Shown here: in pieces, positions 45,206 through 53,969 of the stretch
Position numbering within the stretch: position 1 is the first letter of the stretch
Layout: each line of letters opens with the position of its first letter
DNA from: Acidobacteriota bacterium
GTDB taxonomy: Bacteria > Acidobacteriota > UBA890 > WLXD01
NCBI GenBank assembly: GCA_012103255.1
Contig: WLXD01000004.1
Location: 334,460 to 398,459, forward strand
Length of the DNA stretch: 64,000 nt
Direction: 5' to 3'
The notes under the pieces: generated by a model
What the model was told of the DNA's origin: nothing
Databases searched by the model: none
The model's input: only the letters and a program-made list of their open reading frames with translations
Made by a program: the position numbers and the translations under genes

Positions 45206-46492
45206 GTGCGCAAGATCCTCGCCCCAGCGGTTGCCATCCTACTCGTTTCAGTGATGGCCGGCCATAGCTCCGCGGCAACGAACGACGACAACAACTGGCC
45301 GCAATGGCGGGGACCGATGCTCGACGGCACGAGCACCGAAACGAGTCTGCCTGTGAGCTGGAGCCTCACCGAGAACATCGCCTGGACGCTGCCGCTCGAT
45401 GTGTGGAGCGGCTCGACGCCTATCATCTGGGGCGAGACCGTGTTCCTCAGCGTCTCGGACGGCGACAACCTGTCGCTGTGGGCGATCGACCGGAATACCG
45501 GCGACCGACTCTGGGAAGGCTTCCTGTCGGGCGGCGACCACCGCGAGCGCAAACAGAACATGTCGTCGCCTTCGCCAGTCACGGACGGTGAGCACGTCTG
45601 GGTCATGACCGGCACGGGAATCCTCAAGGCGTTCGACTTCGAAGGCAATGAGCAATGGAGCCGCGACATTCCCGGTGACTACGGGGCATTCGGGCTGCAG
45701 TGGGGCTACGCATCCTCGCCGTTGCTGCACGATGGCGCGCTCTACGTGCAGGTGCTCCACGGGATGAAAACCGACGACACGCCGTACGTGCTGCGAATCG
45801 ATCCCTCCACGGGCGAGACCGTGTGGCGCCAGGAACGACCGACCGACGCGATCGTCGAGTCACCCGACTCCTACACGACCCCAGCAGTGATCAACGTCGA
45901 GGGCTCCGACGAGATCGTGATCACCGGGGGCGACGTGGTGACCGGGCACGACCCGGCTACCGGCCAGGAACTCTGGCGCGCAGATGGACTCAATCCCGAC
46001 AACCAGCGCAATTACCGCATCGTGGCATCGCCCGTGATTCACGACGACATCATCTATGCGCCTACGCGCGAGCGTCCCCTGCTGGCGATCAAAGCAGGCG
46101 GTCGCGGAGACATCACCGAAACGCACCGTCTCTGGTCGTTCAACAACGGGCCCGACGTTCCCACCCCGGTGACCGACGGCACGTACTTCTACAGCATCAA
46201 CGACAAGGGCATCGCGTACTGCCTGGATGCACGCACCGGCGAAACTCTCTACGGGCCTCAGCGACTGGCAGTAGGCACCTACAGCGGCTCACCCGTCCTG
46301 GCCGACGGCATGATCTACATCACCAACGAAGATGGCCTGACAACGGTGCTAAGAGCAGGGCCCGAGTTCGAGATCCTGGCGGAAAACGATCTCGGCGACT
46401 ACACCCTGAGCTCGCCCGCCATCTCCGACGGCCAGATCTTCATCCGCACCGCAAGCGGCCTGTACGCGATCGGCGAACGCCACGACAATTGA
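45206..46492 (+). CDS. Secreted PQQ-like beta-propeller protein (1)
   Basis: The 428-residue product from GTG 45206 (AAGGA 7 nt upstream) has a clean signal peptide (MRKILAPAVAILLVSVMAG, cleavage near SSAA). The mature start NNWPQWRGPMLDGTS is the hallmark of a large Acidobacteriota/Planctomycetes family. At least six PQQ-like blades follow, seen as repeats such as LWAIDRNTGDRLWEG, VLRIDPSTGETVWRQ and AYCLDARTGETLYG. No PQQ or calcium ligands of true quinoprotein dehydrogenases are evident, so it is probably a non-catalytic or BamB-like propeller. An ATG at 45182 would lengthen the leader by eight residues. The stop overlaps the next gene (TTGA). Confidence 0.88.
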   Translation: MRKILAPAVAILLVSVMAGHSSAATNDDNNWPQWRGPMLDGTSTETSLPVSWSLTENIAWTLPLDVWSGSTPIIWGETVFLSVSDGDNLSLWAIDRNTGDRLWEGFLSGGDHRERKQNMSSPSPVTDGEHVWVMTGTGILKAFDFEGNEQWSRDIPGDYGAFGLQWGYASSPLLHDGALYVQVLHGMKTDDTPYVLRIDPSTGETVWRQERPTDAIVESPDSYTTPAVINVEGSDEIVITGGDVVTGHDPATGQELWRADGLNPDNQRNYRIVASPVIHDDIIYAPTRERPLLAIKAGGRGDITETHRLWSFNNGPDVPTPVTDGTYFYSINDKGIAYCLDARTGETLYGPQRLAVGTYSGSPVLADGMIYITNEDGLTTVLRAGPEFEILAENDLGDYTLSSPAISDGQIFIRTASGLYAIGERHDN

Positions 46493-47763
46493 GCCGCGTT
46501 CGCTCGAGACAGCGAGCATGGAGGGCCGCATCCGCGGCCACAGCGATGGTGATCGGTGCGTGCGCTGGCCCCGAACAGGTACGGGACACCGCTGCGACGC
46601 TAGCCTTCGAAACAACCGGAACTGACGCGGCTCGCATCGCCACGAACCATGCCGGCTCGGTCTGGGGCGCGCCCGCCACACTGGAACGCGTCGGCAGTAT
46701 CGGACTGGACGAAGGTCCGCCCGAGCTGATGTTCGGACAGATCGCGGACTTCGAGGTCACGCGCGAGCACATCTATGTGCTCGAAACGAAGCCACCAGTC
46801 GTACGCAAGTACACCCACGATGGCGAATGGGTCGCGAATCTGGGACGGTCCGGCCGCGGTCCCGGCGAGTTCGAATGGCCGAGCGCACTTGCCGTCGACG
46901 AGACCGACAACCGGCTCTATGTGAAGCATAGCGATCCAGAGAGCCTGGTGAGCATGGATCTCGAGGGTGGTGCACCCGCCGCTGTACCCCTGCCCGCGCG
47001 CAGTGCCCTGCGGTCCTGGCTTCGTGCCACACCGTTCGGGCTGGCACGAATTGGGTCCCGTCGTGAGGTCGAGACACTCCACGATCAGCAGTTGACGATG
47101 CAGTGGCTGGGCCGCTCCGGCGAAGTCCAGCGCAGCGCCGCCTTGCCGGACTATCCCGCCGCTATCTGGACCCTGGATTGCGGCGACGGCAGTGGCGCCG
47201 CGGTACCGAAGCCATTCGCCCCCGGGCTCACCTGGGCATTGGCAGCCGACGGTGGATACGTAACCGGATATCCCGACCGCTACGAGTTCACGATCCACCA
47301 TCCCGACGGCACGACGCTAACCGTCAACCGCTACTGGTCACCTTTCCCGGTCGATCGCGAGGAGTACGCGTCGCGCGTCAGTCGGGCTCAGAAGAGCGCC
47401 GGTTGCGGCGACGGCTCGGCCGACTGGCAGGGTGACCCCGCTCCGTTCGAAAAGGCTGCCTATCAACGGTTGTTCGTCGATCAGACTCAACGGATCTGGG
47501 TGATCCGCGAGGGACCTGGATCTCCCCATGACGACTGCGCCTCATACGAGCCGGACGTTCAGCGCACCACGTGCTGGCGCTCCGAGACTCTCGTGGATCT
47601 CTTCAACCCCGAGGGGATGTATCTGGGCGCGGTGCAAATCCCGGACGGCGTTTCGCTGAGCATCCGGCCCGCGACACACGCGGACAAAGTACTTCTCCTG
47701 GCCACCAGCCCCGCTGGATCCGCCCAGCTGGTCTGGTATCGCATTGTCCCGCCGCCCGAGTAA
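46489..47763 (+). CDS. NHL/6-bladed propeller lipoprotein
   Basis: The 424-residue protein starts at a TTG overlapping the previous stop codon. The leader ends in MVIGACAG, a lipobox with Cys near residue 24, so it is a predicted lipoprotein. The body has 6-bladed-propeller repeats: IADFEVTREHIYVLE, VRKYTHDGEWVANLGRSGRG, GEFEWPSALAVDETDNRLYV and, at the end, LVDLFNPEGMYLGAVQIP. Four or more cysteines (CGDGSG, CGDGSADW, DDCASYEP, TTCWRSE) suggest disulfides. It is likely to sit at the envelope with the co-translated PQQ-like propeller. The ligand is unknown. Confidence 0.82.
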   Translation: MSRVRSRQRAWRAASAATAMVIGACAGPEQVRDTAATLAFETTGTDAARIATNHAGSVWGAPATLERVGSIGLDEGPPELMFGQIADFEVTREHIYVLETKPPVVRKYTHDGEWVANLGRSGRGPGEFEWPSALAVDETDNRLYVKHSDPESLVSMDLEGGAPAAVPLPARSALRSWLRATPFGLARIGSRREVETLHDQQLTMQWLGRSGEVQRSAALPDYPAAIWTLDCGDGSGAAVPKPFAPGLTWALAADGGYVTGYPDRYEFTIHHPDGTTLTVNRYWSPFPVDREEYASRVSRAQKSAGCGDGSADWQGDPAPFEKAAYQRLFVDQTQRIWVIREGPGSPHDDCASYEPDVQRTTCWRSETLVDLFNPEGMYLGAVQIPDGVSLSIRPATHADKVLLLATSPAGSAQLVWYRIVPPPE

Positions 47764-47780
47764 GCACAGGGCCTACTCGG
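47756..47780. terminator. Hairpin at the convergent ends of the NHL and ADOP D genes
   Basis: CCGAGTA (47756-47762) and TACTCGG (47774-47780) form a perfect 7-bp stem with an 11-nt loop that includes the ends of both genes. No T-tract follows on either strand, so this is only a weak terminator candidate. Confidence 0.35.
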
Positions 47781-50502
47781 TACGTAGGGCAGAGGTCGGC
47801 TCAACGTGCGCGGCGCGAAGCGCCGGCACGACGTTGGCAATCACGCCGATGAGGCCCAGGGCCAGCACGGCGCCGACGAAGGCGAACGCGTCGGTGGCGC
47901 TCACTCCGTAGAGCATCGCGCCAAGCACGCGAGTGAACGCGAGACTCACGGCCACGCCGATGACCGCGCCGATGCCAATCAATCCCATGCCCTGGCGTAG
48001 CACCATGCTCAGGACGCTACGACGGTCCGCGCCGATCGCCATGCGGATACCGATCTCGCGCGTGCGGCGAGCCACGGCAAAGGCGACCACACCGTAGACG
48101 CCCACAGCCGCGAGGAGAGCGCCGATGATGCCCAGGAGACCGAGAGCTCCGGCAGAGAGTCGGACCGGGAAGAGACTCAACGCCAGGTGCTGGCGAATCG
48201 TTTCCACTTCGAGAACGGCCAGAGCCGGATCCATCTCTCTCAGAATCTGGCGCATCTGAGTGAGCACCGCGCCCGCGTCGCCTCGGGTTCGCGCAATCAT
48301 GTTGCCGAGCCCACTGCCCGTGTCCTGGGCGTACGGGAGGTACAGGTTCGGCGTTGGCTCCTCCCCAAGAGTCCTGACTTTGTGCGGAGAGTGAATCCCG
48401 ATGACCTCGACTTCGGGACCATCTGCTACGCCCAGAACGACGTGCTTACCAAGCGGGTTCTGTCCGGGCCATAGCTGGTCCGCCAGAACCTGGTTCATGA
48501 TCGCCACGAGGCCAGCGTCCTCCACATCGCGGCCGTCGAACAGCCGCCCCTGATCGATCGAGATTTCCATCACCTCGAAGTATTCAGGCGTCACCGTCGT
48601 GGTCATCACCGAAGGAGGATCTTCGTCCTCGGACAATTCCACCCCCTCTGCGTACACGCTGCGTGTAGCCGTTATGGTCGACTCGAGAGGCAACCGTTCC
48701 GCATACGCGACCTGCTCAACGCCCGGGATGGCCTCGAACCGGTCCAGTGCGCGTAAGTGAAAGTCACGAGCAGCGTCGGGCTGGTGCCCCTGGAAGAGCA
48801 GCCCCGCGCTGATATTGACCACCGACTCCGTCGCGATTCCGGGGTCTATCGATTGAGCGTTCTGGAGGCTCCGCAGCATGAGTGCCGCGGAAATCAGCAG
48901 CACGAGCGACAGCGTGACCTGAGCCACAACAAGTGAGTTGCGCAGTCGAGAACCGCGCTGACTACCATCAGAGGAAGCCTCGTCGCCGCGCAACGACTGC
49001 GATAGATCGGCGCGGGTAGAGCGAAAGGCAGGAACGAGGCCGAACACCAGGCCGGTGAGCAGCGCCACGGCGCCGGCGTACACCCACACGCGGGCGTTCA
49101 CGTCGATCGCCAGATCGATCGGAACGATCACAGGCGGCTGCAGCGAAAGGAGGAGCCGAATGGCGACTTCGGCGATTACGACGGCAAGGATGCCGCCGAT
49201 AGCCGAGAGCATCAGGCTCTCGGTGAGCAGCTGACGCACGAGCCTCCCGCGGCCAGCCCCCAGCGCCATTCGTAAGCCGATTTCCTGGCGCCGGACTGAA
49301 CCACGCGCCAGCATCATGTTGGCGACGTTGGCGCACGCGAGGAGCAATATGAGTCCCACCGTCCCCATGAGGACGCCGGCTGCCGGCAACAACGCCTGGT
49401 CGGCCGCAGGGTCGATCCGAACGTCGGCGGCCGGCATCGCGCGGAACCCGATCTCCTCGTTGGTGTCGGGGTACTCAGCAGCGAGCTGCGCTCCAATAGC
49501 CTGCACTTCCGCATCAGACTGTTCGACACTCGCTGAGTCCGCGAGCTGCCCCAACACGTAGAAGCCACGGGACTGTCGGCGCTCAAGCATGCTCGTCGCG
49601 CCAAGACTCCCGCTAAAATCCTCTGTCCCGGGAGTGGGAACCCAGAAGCTCGGCTTCAGCGGGGGAACCAGTCCGGTGTATTCCTCCGACACAACTCCGA
49701 CCAGTGTGTAGGACTCGCCGCCGAACGCCAGCTGCGTGCCCAGCACATCCTCGCTGGCACCGAGTCGCTCGCGCCAGAAGGCCGGACTCACCATGATCAC
49801 GCGATGATTGCCGGCGATCTCTTCCTCCGGCGTGAACGTGCGCCCGATCAGCGGCGGACGGCCGAGCAGACCGAAGTAGTTGGCCGACACCGACTCGCCG
49901 AAGACGAAGCTGACATCGCCGTCATCGTTGTAGGTCCCCATCTCCGTCCGGACAGAGGCCATTTGCGCGAAAGTCTCGGTGGTATCGCGGAGATCGACGA
50001 AGTCCGGATACGACATGAGCAGGTCGCCGAACGCGTCGCCTGCTTGCCGCACGCGTACGACGCGATCGGGATCGGCGGCCGGGAAGGGCGAGAAGAGCAC
50101 GGCGTCGACGACGCTGAACATGGTGACGTTGAAACCGATGCCCACGGCGAGCGAGAGCACGGCCACAAAGGTGAACATCGGGCTCTTCCACAACATGCGG
50201 ATGCCGAAACGGATGTCTGCGATCAAGTCGTTCATGAGGTTCGCGCCAGGGGATCGGTCGGAACGGTTCGGAAAATGGCCGAGAGGGTCGTGGCGACTGC
50301 GTTTCGCGGTCTGCCCCTCGCCGACGAGACGGTCGATATCTCCAAAACGCCGCTCGGCGTCCTGGCGCGCGCTGTCGGGGTCCATCCCCGCAGCAACGTT
50401 GTCGTCAACACACAGAGCGATATGCGCCAGCATCTCCTCGCGGATGTCGGCTTCGAGGGCACCTCGCCCCCATCCCAACTTGCGGCGCATTGCGTCGAGC
50501 AT
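47773..50502 (-). CDS. ADOP-type orphan ABC permease (module D)
   Basis: The 909-residue protein has an N-terminal helical segment typical of one ADOP subgroup (LEADIREEMLAHIALCVDDN, and SARQDAERRFGDIDRLV), TM1 (FTFVAVLSLAVGIGFNVTMF), a MacB-like periplasmic domain, TM2 onward (LILLLACANVANMMLARGS), a second periplasmic domain and a C-terminal REIGIRMAIGADRRSVLSMV with LRAAHVEPTSALRTE at the end. The ATG at 50502 shares one base with the stop of the frameshifted padR D. The frame is open throughout, so the permease is intact even though its regulator is not. Confidence 0.92.
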   Translation of the reverse strand: MLDAMRRKLGWGRGALEADIREEMLAHIALCVDDNVAAGMDPDSARQDAERRFGDIDRLVGEGQTAKRSRHDPLGHFPNRSDRSPGANLMNDLIADIRFGIRMLWKSPMFTFVAVLSLAVGIGFNVTMFSVVDAVLFSPFPAADPDRVVRVRQAGDAFGDLLMSYPDFVDLRDTTETFAQMASVRTEMGTYNDDGDVSFVFGESVSANYFGLLGRPPLIGRTFTPEEEIAGNHRVIMVSPAFWRERLGASEDVLGTQLAFGGESYTLVGVVSEEYTGLVPPLKPSFWVPTPGTEDFSGSLGATSMLERRQSRGFYVLGQLADSASVEQSDAEVQAIGAQLAAEYPDTNEEIGFRAMPAADVRIDPAADQALLPAAGVLMGTVGLILLLACANVANMMLARGSVRRQEIGLRMALGAGRGRLVRQLLTESLMLSAIGGILAVVIAEVAIRLLLSLQPPVIVPIDLAIDVNARVWVYAGAVALLTGLVFGLVPAFRSTRADLSQSLRGDEASSDGSQRGSRLRNSLVVAQVTLSLVLLISAALMLRSLQNAQSIDPGIATESVVNISAGLLFQGHQPDAARDFHLRALDRFEAIPGVEQVAYAERLPLESTITATRSVYAEGVELSEDEDPPSVMTTTVTPEYFEVMEISIDQGRLFDGRDVEDAGLVAIMNQVLADQLWPGQNPLGKHVVLGVADGPEVEVIGIHSPHKVRTLGEEPTPNLYLPYAQDTGSGLGNMIARTRGDAGAVLTQMRQILREMDPALAVLEVETIRQHLALSLFPVRLSAGALGLLGIIGALLAAVGVYGVVAFAVARRTREIGIRMAIGADRRSVLSMVLRQGMGLIGIGAVIGVAVSLAFTRVLGAMLYGVSATDAFAFVGAVLALGLIGVIANVVPALRAAHVEPTSALRTE

Positions 50503-50835
50503 CAGTTGGTCTCCAGCACCTTGGCCACCGCGGACGAGAACTCGCCCCAGTTGTTCTGCTCGGCCTGAAGGTGGTCGCGGCCCGAACCGGTGAGTTCATA
50601 GAACTTGGCGCGCCGCTTCGTATCCGTGATGCCCCACTCGGCGCGGATCCAGCCGCGCTTCTCCATGCGGTAGAGCGCCGGATACAACGAGCCTTCCTCG
50701 ACGCTCAGCACGCCGTCGGTGACGCTGTTTGATAGCTTTCGCGATGGCATAGCCATGCGAACTGCTGCCGAGCAGCGTCTTCAACACCAGTAGATCGAGC
50801 GTTCCGCGAAGTAGATCCATGCCACGCTTAGCCAT
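50502..50835 (-). pseudogene. PadR-family repressor with a frameshift (module D)
   Basis: From ATG 50835 (or the ATG five codons later) the first frame encodes MDLLRGTLDLLVLKTLLGSS and HGYAIAKAIKQ, the normal PadR start. After about 50725 the match continues in the +1 frame as TDGVLSVEEGSLYPALYRME, KRGWIRAEWG and RRAKFYELTGSGRDHL, ending in TGA at 50502-50504. Seven bases separate the two halves where six would give the usual QR-S/T-DGVL, so one extra base is the simplest cause. As written, the product would lack the recognition helix. Either the repressor is dead or the base is an assembly error. Confidence 0.85.
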
Positions 50836-50854
50836 GAGGTTTGTATCCTTAGAC

Positions 50855-50870
50855 TTTCTATACTTAGAAA
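50855..50870 (-). promoter_or_regulatory. Candidate operator, module D
   Basis: TTTCTA-TACT-TAGAAA is a perfect 6-bp inverted repeat with a 4-nt spacer, 20 nt upstream of padR D. Read on the minus strand it includes TATAGA, a possible -10 box. It lies in the 94-nt gap shared with the divergent gene at 50930, so it could affect both. Confidence 0.5.
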
Positions 50871-50929
50871 CTCTAGGGATGGTATTCCCAGTAGATAACG
50901 GCCACAACCGTCGGGAAGTTTCATCGCCC

Positions 50930-51610
50930 GTGAGAAAAATGCGCATACCCCGCCTGCCGATGCTCCTGGCGCTCACGAGCGCGTTGCTACTGCTCGCCAC
51001 GACCCGCGGCGCCCAAGCGCACAATCTGGGCACGACGGTCACTCTCATCACCCTCGGCGAGGCCTCTTTCGAGATGCGCCTGGAGTGTGACCTCGATGCT
51101 CTTTTGCTCGGAGCGGGCCCAGGCGCGGACGACGCAGAATTGGCGCAGGCGGTGGCGGACATGGCTGAAGTTCAACGCACGGCAGCGCTCGAAGACCTCG
51201 CGTCGCTGTTTCTGCGACGGGTTCGGCTCTTCAATGGAAACGAGCGGTTGGAGTTCGAGGTCGACTTTCCCGACCGTGAGGACGGCGTCACGCTGGCCAT
51301 GGTGCCGCCTACCTACCTCGGGTTAACCGCGAGGCTGCGCGGCGAGCTACCGGCCGACCTGCACGGCCTGCGACTTCGTCTTTCGCGAGCATTTCCGGCG
51401 GCTGAAGTGACCGTGATCAACGCGGCGGGAGCGATCGTCCTCGACCAACTCGTGCCGCGGGGCGAGGACAGTCAGGTGTTTTCGGCTTCTGGAGGCGTCG
51501 CGGAGGCGACCACGGCCGAGTCGAGCGGCCGAAGTGCGCTGTTCATTGGCCTCGCGATCGGAGCGTTCGCGCTACTCGCGTGGTTGTTCCGTGGGAAATT
51601 CGTCAACTAG
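50930..51610 (+). CDS. Secreted, C-terminally anchored protein of unknown function
   Basis: The 226-residue protein (from GTG 50930; ATG 50939 is possible) has a signal peptide ending GAQA|HNLG. The mature part is beta-rich (LGTTVTLITLGEASFEMRLE, RVRLFNGNERLEFEVDF, AMVPPTYLGLTARLRGELP), and a single helix near the C-terminus (ALFIGLAIGAFALLAWLF) is followed by RGKFVN, giving a type I anchored protein. A mature N-terminus of Ala-His followed by beta strands is reminiscent of the extracellular part of HupE/UreJ-like proteins, but the multi-helix transporter half is absent. I do not claim a family. Confidence 0.7.
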   Translation: MRKMRIPRLPMLLALTSALLLLATTRGAQAHNLGTTVTLITLGEASFEMRLECDLDALLLGAGPGADDAELAQAVADMAEVQRTAALEDLASLFLRRVRLFNGNERLEFEVDFPDREDGVTLAMVPPTYLGLTARLRGELPADLHGLRLRLSRAFPAAEVTVINAAGAIVLDQLVPRGEDSQVFSASGGVAEATTAESSGRSALFIGLAIGAFALLAWLFRGKFVN

Positions 51611-51728
51611 CGTCTTGCCCGCGTCGCTTGCGCCCCGAACGCCCACAAACGTACGATCTTCCCTCCTGCACCCGACGACCACCGCGCCCCCCAGTGCTCG
51701 GCGCGCGTTTCGATGCGAGTCCTTATCG

Positions 51729-53969
51729 ATGTCTGACTCTCGCTCTGCCCTACCCGTGCGACTTCTCCGACTTTCAGTCGCCGCCATCCTCGTCGCCACC
51801 TCGCTAACTGCGAGTGCGCTACCCGCCCCGCAAGAGGCCGCGAACAACGAGTGGAGCCAGTGGCGCGGCCCCGATCAGAACGGCGTCTCTGCGGCCACCG
51901 ATCTGCCGGACGACTGGACCGTTGACGGCCCGGGTCAGCTCTGGCACGGCGACATTGTCGGCCGATCCACCCCGGTGGCTTTCGACGGCCGCGTGTGCGC
52001 CAATGGACGTCTCGGCGAAGGCATGGAAATGCGCGAGACCGTGGCCTGCTGGAACGCCGCGACGGGCGAGCGCCTCTGGCAACGCAGCTTCAATGTCTAC
52101 AACACGACGGTACCGTTCACGCGGGTGGGCTGGGGCAGCGTCGCCGGCGATTCGGAAACAGGCAATCTCTACGTACTGAACGTCGACGGCTGGTTCCACG
52201 CTCTCGACGAGCTCGGCCGCACCGTCTGGTCGTACCGATTGCACGAGGACTACGGCCGATTCTCCGGCTACGGCGGCCGCACCGGCACGCCGGTCATTGA
52301 CGAGAATCGGGTCCTCCTTCCAGTCATCAACGGCAGCTGGGCCGAGTTCACGCCCGGTCGGCAGCGCTTCTACGCGTTCGACAAACACGACGGCCGCGTT
52401 CTCTGGGTCTCGAATCCGTCCGAGGAATCCCCGAAGGATCTGAATATCCAGGCCGTGCCAGTTGTCACCGAGATCGATGGCCAGCGGCTCATGATCGTCG
52501 GTGGTGCAGATGGTTGGATCTACGCACTGCAAGCTCGTACCGGAAACTTTGTCTGGAAGTTCCAGCTCTCGAAGCGCGGGATCAACGTGTCGGTCGTCGA
52601 GGCGGACGGCGTGGTCTACGCGGCGCACAGTGAAGAGAACCTCGACGAGGGTGTCCTCGGTCGGGTGGTAGCTATCGATGCCCGCGGACAGGGCGACATC
52701 ACGCACACCAACGAACTCTGGCGCGCCACCGAGATCCCGGTCGGATTCAGTTCGCCGATGCTGCACGACGGCGTGCTGCACGTGATCGACAACTCGGCGA
52801 ACCTGATCGCGTTTGACGCGGCCACAGGGCGGCACCTCTGGGAACAGAACATTGGCAATGTCGGCAAGGCATCCCCGGTGTGGGCCGACGGGAAGATCTA
52901 CGCCACCGAGGTCAACGGCAACTTCGTGATCCTCAGAGCCGGCGAGGATGGCGCTGAGGTTCTCGACACCGAGCACATCGAAATGCCGGACGGACGCCAC
53001 GCAGAGATCTGCAGCTCGCCGGCGGTGGCATACGGCCGCATCTACTTCACGACGGAAAACGGCATTTACGCGATCGGCAACGACGCCGACGCGCCGATCG
53101 AAACGTGGAGCGCAGAGCGCACGATGCCGGTACCGGACATCGATGCCGAAGTGACCTCGATCAAGGTCGTTCCCGCTGACGTCGTGATCCGGGCGGGCGA
53201 GCCCGCACAGTTCGAGGTCCACTCCTTCGATGTGGACGGCAACTTCATCCGCAGCCGCAACGCCGTGTGGTCGCTGGCCGGCCTCGAAGCCGAGGTCTCC
53301 GAGGACGGAACGTTCTGGGCCGACCCTGCTATCGGTCATCAGGTGGGTCGTGTGCTCGCCGAGACCGGAGGGATGCTCTCGGCGTACGCGCGCGTTCGCG
53401 TGATCGCTGCACCGCCGACAGTCGAAGACTTCAACGACGGCGAACGACCGCCGCACTGGGTGGCCGCAGGGCGCTGGGGCCCAATGGCGGAGTTCGACGG
53501 CGAGAATGTCCTTACCAAGGGGCCCTCGCCCAGCGGTATTCACCGCCACGTGACCTACACCGCCGACGCCTCCACGCGCGACGTGACGGTCCAGGTCGAC
53601 CTCTACGCAACGCAGGAAGGCCGGCGGCGCGCAGATGGCGGCGTGGTGAACGGCGGCTACACGCTGGACCTCGCCGGCAACCACCAGCGGCTGGAGATCC
53701 GCTCGTGGGCGTCGGAGCTGCTCATGATGGAACGCGTCCCGTTCGAGTGGGACATGGAGACCTGGTACACGGTGAAACTCCGTGTCGAGCCGGGCAGCAA
53801 CAGCACGATGGTGCGTGCGAAGGTGTGGCGTCGCGATGAAGCCGAACCCGCCGAATGGACCCTCGAAATCGAAGACCCGCGCGCGCTGCAGAGCGGCGCT
53901 CCTGGCATTTACGGCTACTCTCCCGTGAACATCTACTACGACAACTACAAGGTAACGGCGAACCGATGA
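51729..53969 (+). CDS. Secreted PQQ-like propeller with Ig-like and LamG-like domains (2)
   Basis: The 746-residue protein has a signal peptide (LLRLSVAAILVATSLTASAL, cleavage near LPAPQ). The mature start NNEWSQWRGPDQNGVS marks the PQQ-like propeller (about 35-450: ACWNAATGERLWQ, ALQARTGNFVWKF, AFDAATGRHLWEQ). An Ig-like segment follows (about 475-560: VVPADVVIRAGEPAQFEV), and then a concanavalin/LamG-like sandwich (about 565-746: VEDFNDGERPPHW to YYDNYKVTANR), the type often linked to sugar binding. It is likely to be exported and to bind polymer. The start has no strong ribosome site. The stop overlaps the next propeller gene (ATGA). Confidence 0.86.
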   Translation: MSDSRSALPVRLLRLSVAAILVATSLTASALPAPQEAANNEWSQWRGPDQNGVSAATDLPDDWTVDGPGQLWHGDIVGRSTPVAFDGRVCANGRLGEGMEMRETVACWNAATGERLWQRSFNVYNTTVPFTRVGWGSVAGDSETGNLYVLNVDGWFHALDELGRTVWSYRLHEDYGRFSGYGGRTGTPVIDENRVLLPVINGSWAEFTPGRQRFYAFDKHDGRVLWVSNPSEESPKDLNIQAVPVVTEIDGQRLMIVGGADGWIYALQARTGNFVWKFQLSKRGINVSVVEADGVVYAAHSEENLDEGVLGRVVAIDARGQGDITHTNELWRATEIPVGFSSPMLHDGVLHVIDNSANLIAFDAATGRHLWEQNIGNVGKASPVWADGKIYATEVNGNFVILRAGEDGAEVLDTEHIEMPDGRHAEICSSPAVAYGRIYFTTENGIYAIGNDADAPIETWSAERTMPVPDIDAEVTSIKVVPADVVIRAGEPAQFEVHSFDVDGNFIRSRNAVWSLAGLEAEVSEDGTFWADPAIGHQVGRVLAETGGMLSAYARVRVIAAPPTVEDFNDGERPPHWVAAGRWGPMAEFDGENVLTKGPSPSGIHRHVTYTADASTRDVTVQVDLYATQEGRRRADGGVVNGGYTLDLAGNHQRLEIRSWASELLMMERVPFEWDMETWYTVKLRVEPGSNSTMVRAKVWRRDEAEPAEWTLEIEDPRALQSGAPGIYGYSPVNIYYDNYKVTANR

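Noticed and set aside
51819..53684. A 621-codon minus-strand frame opposite propeller 2
   Set aside because: It is a shadow of the PQQ-like gene; the plus strand has a signal peptide, repeats and domain order.
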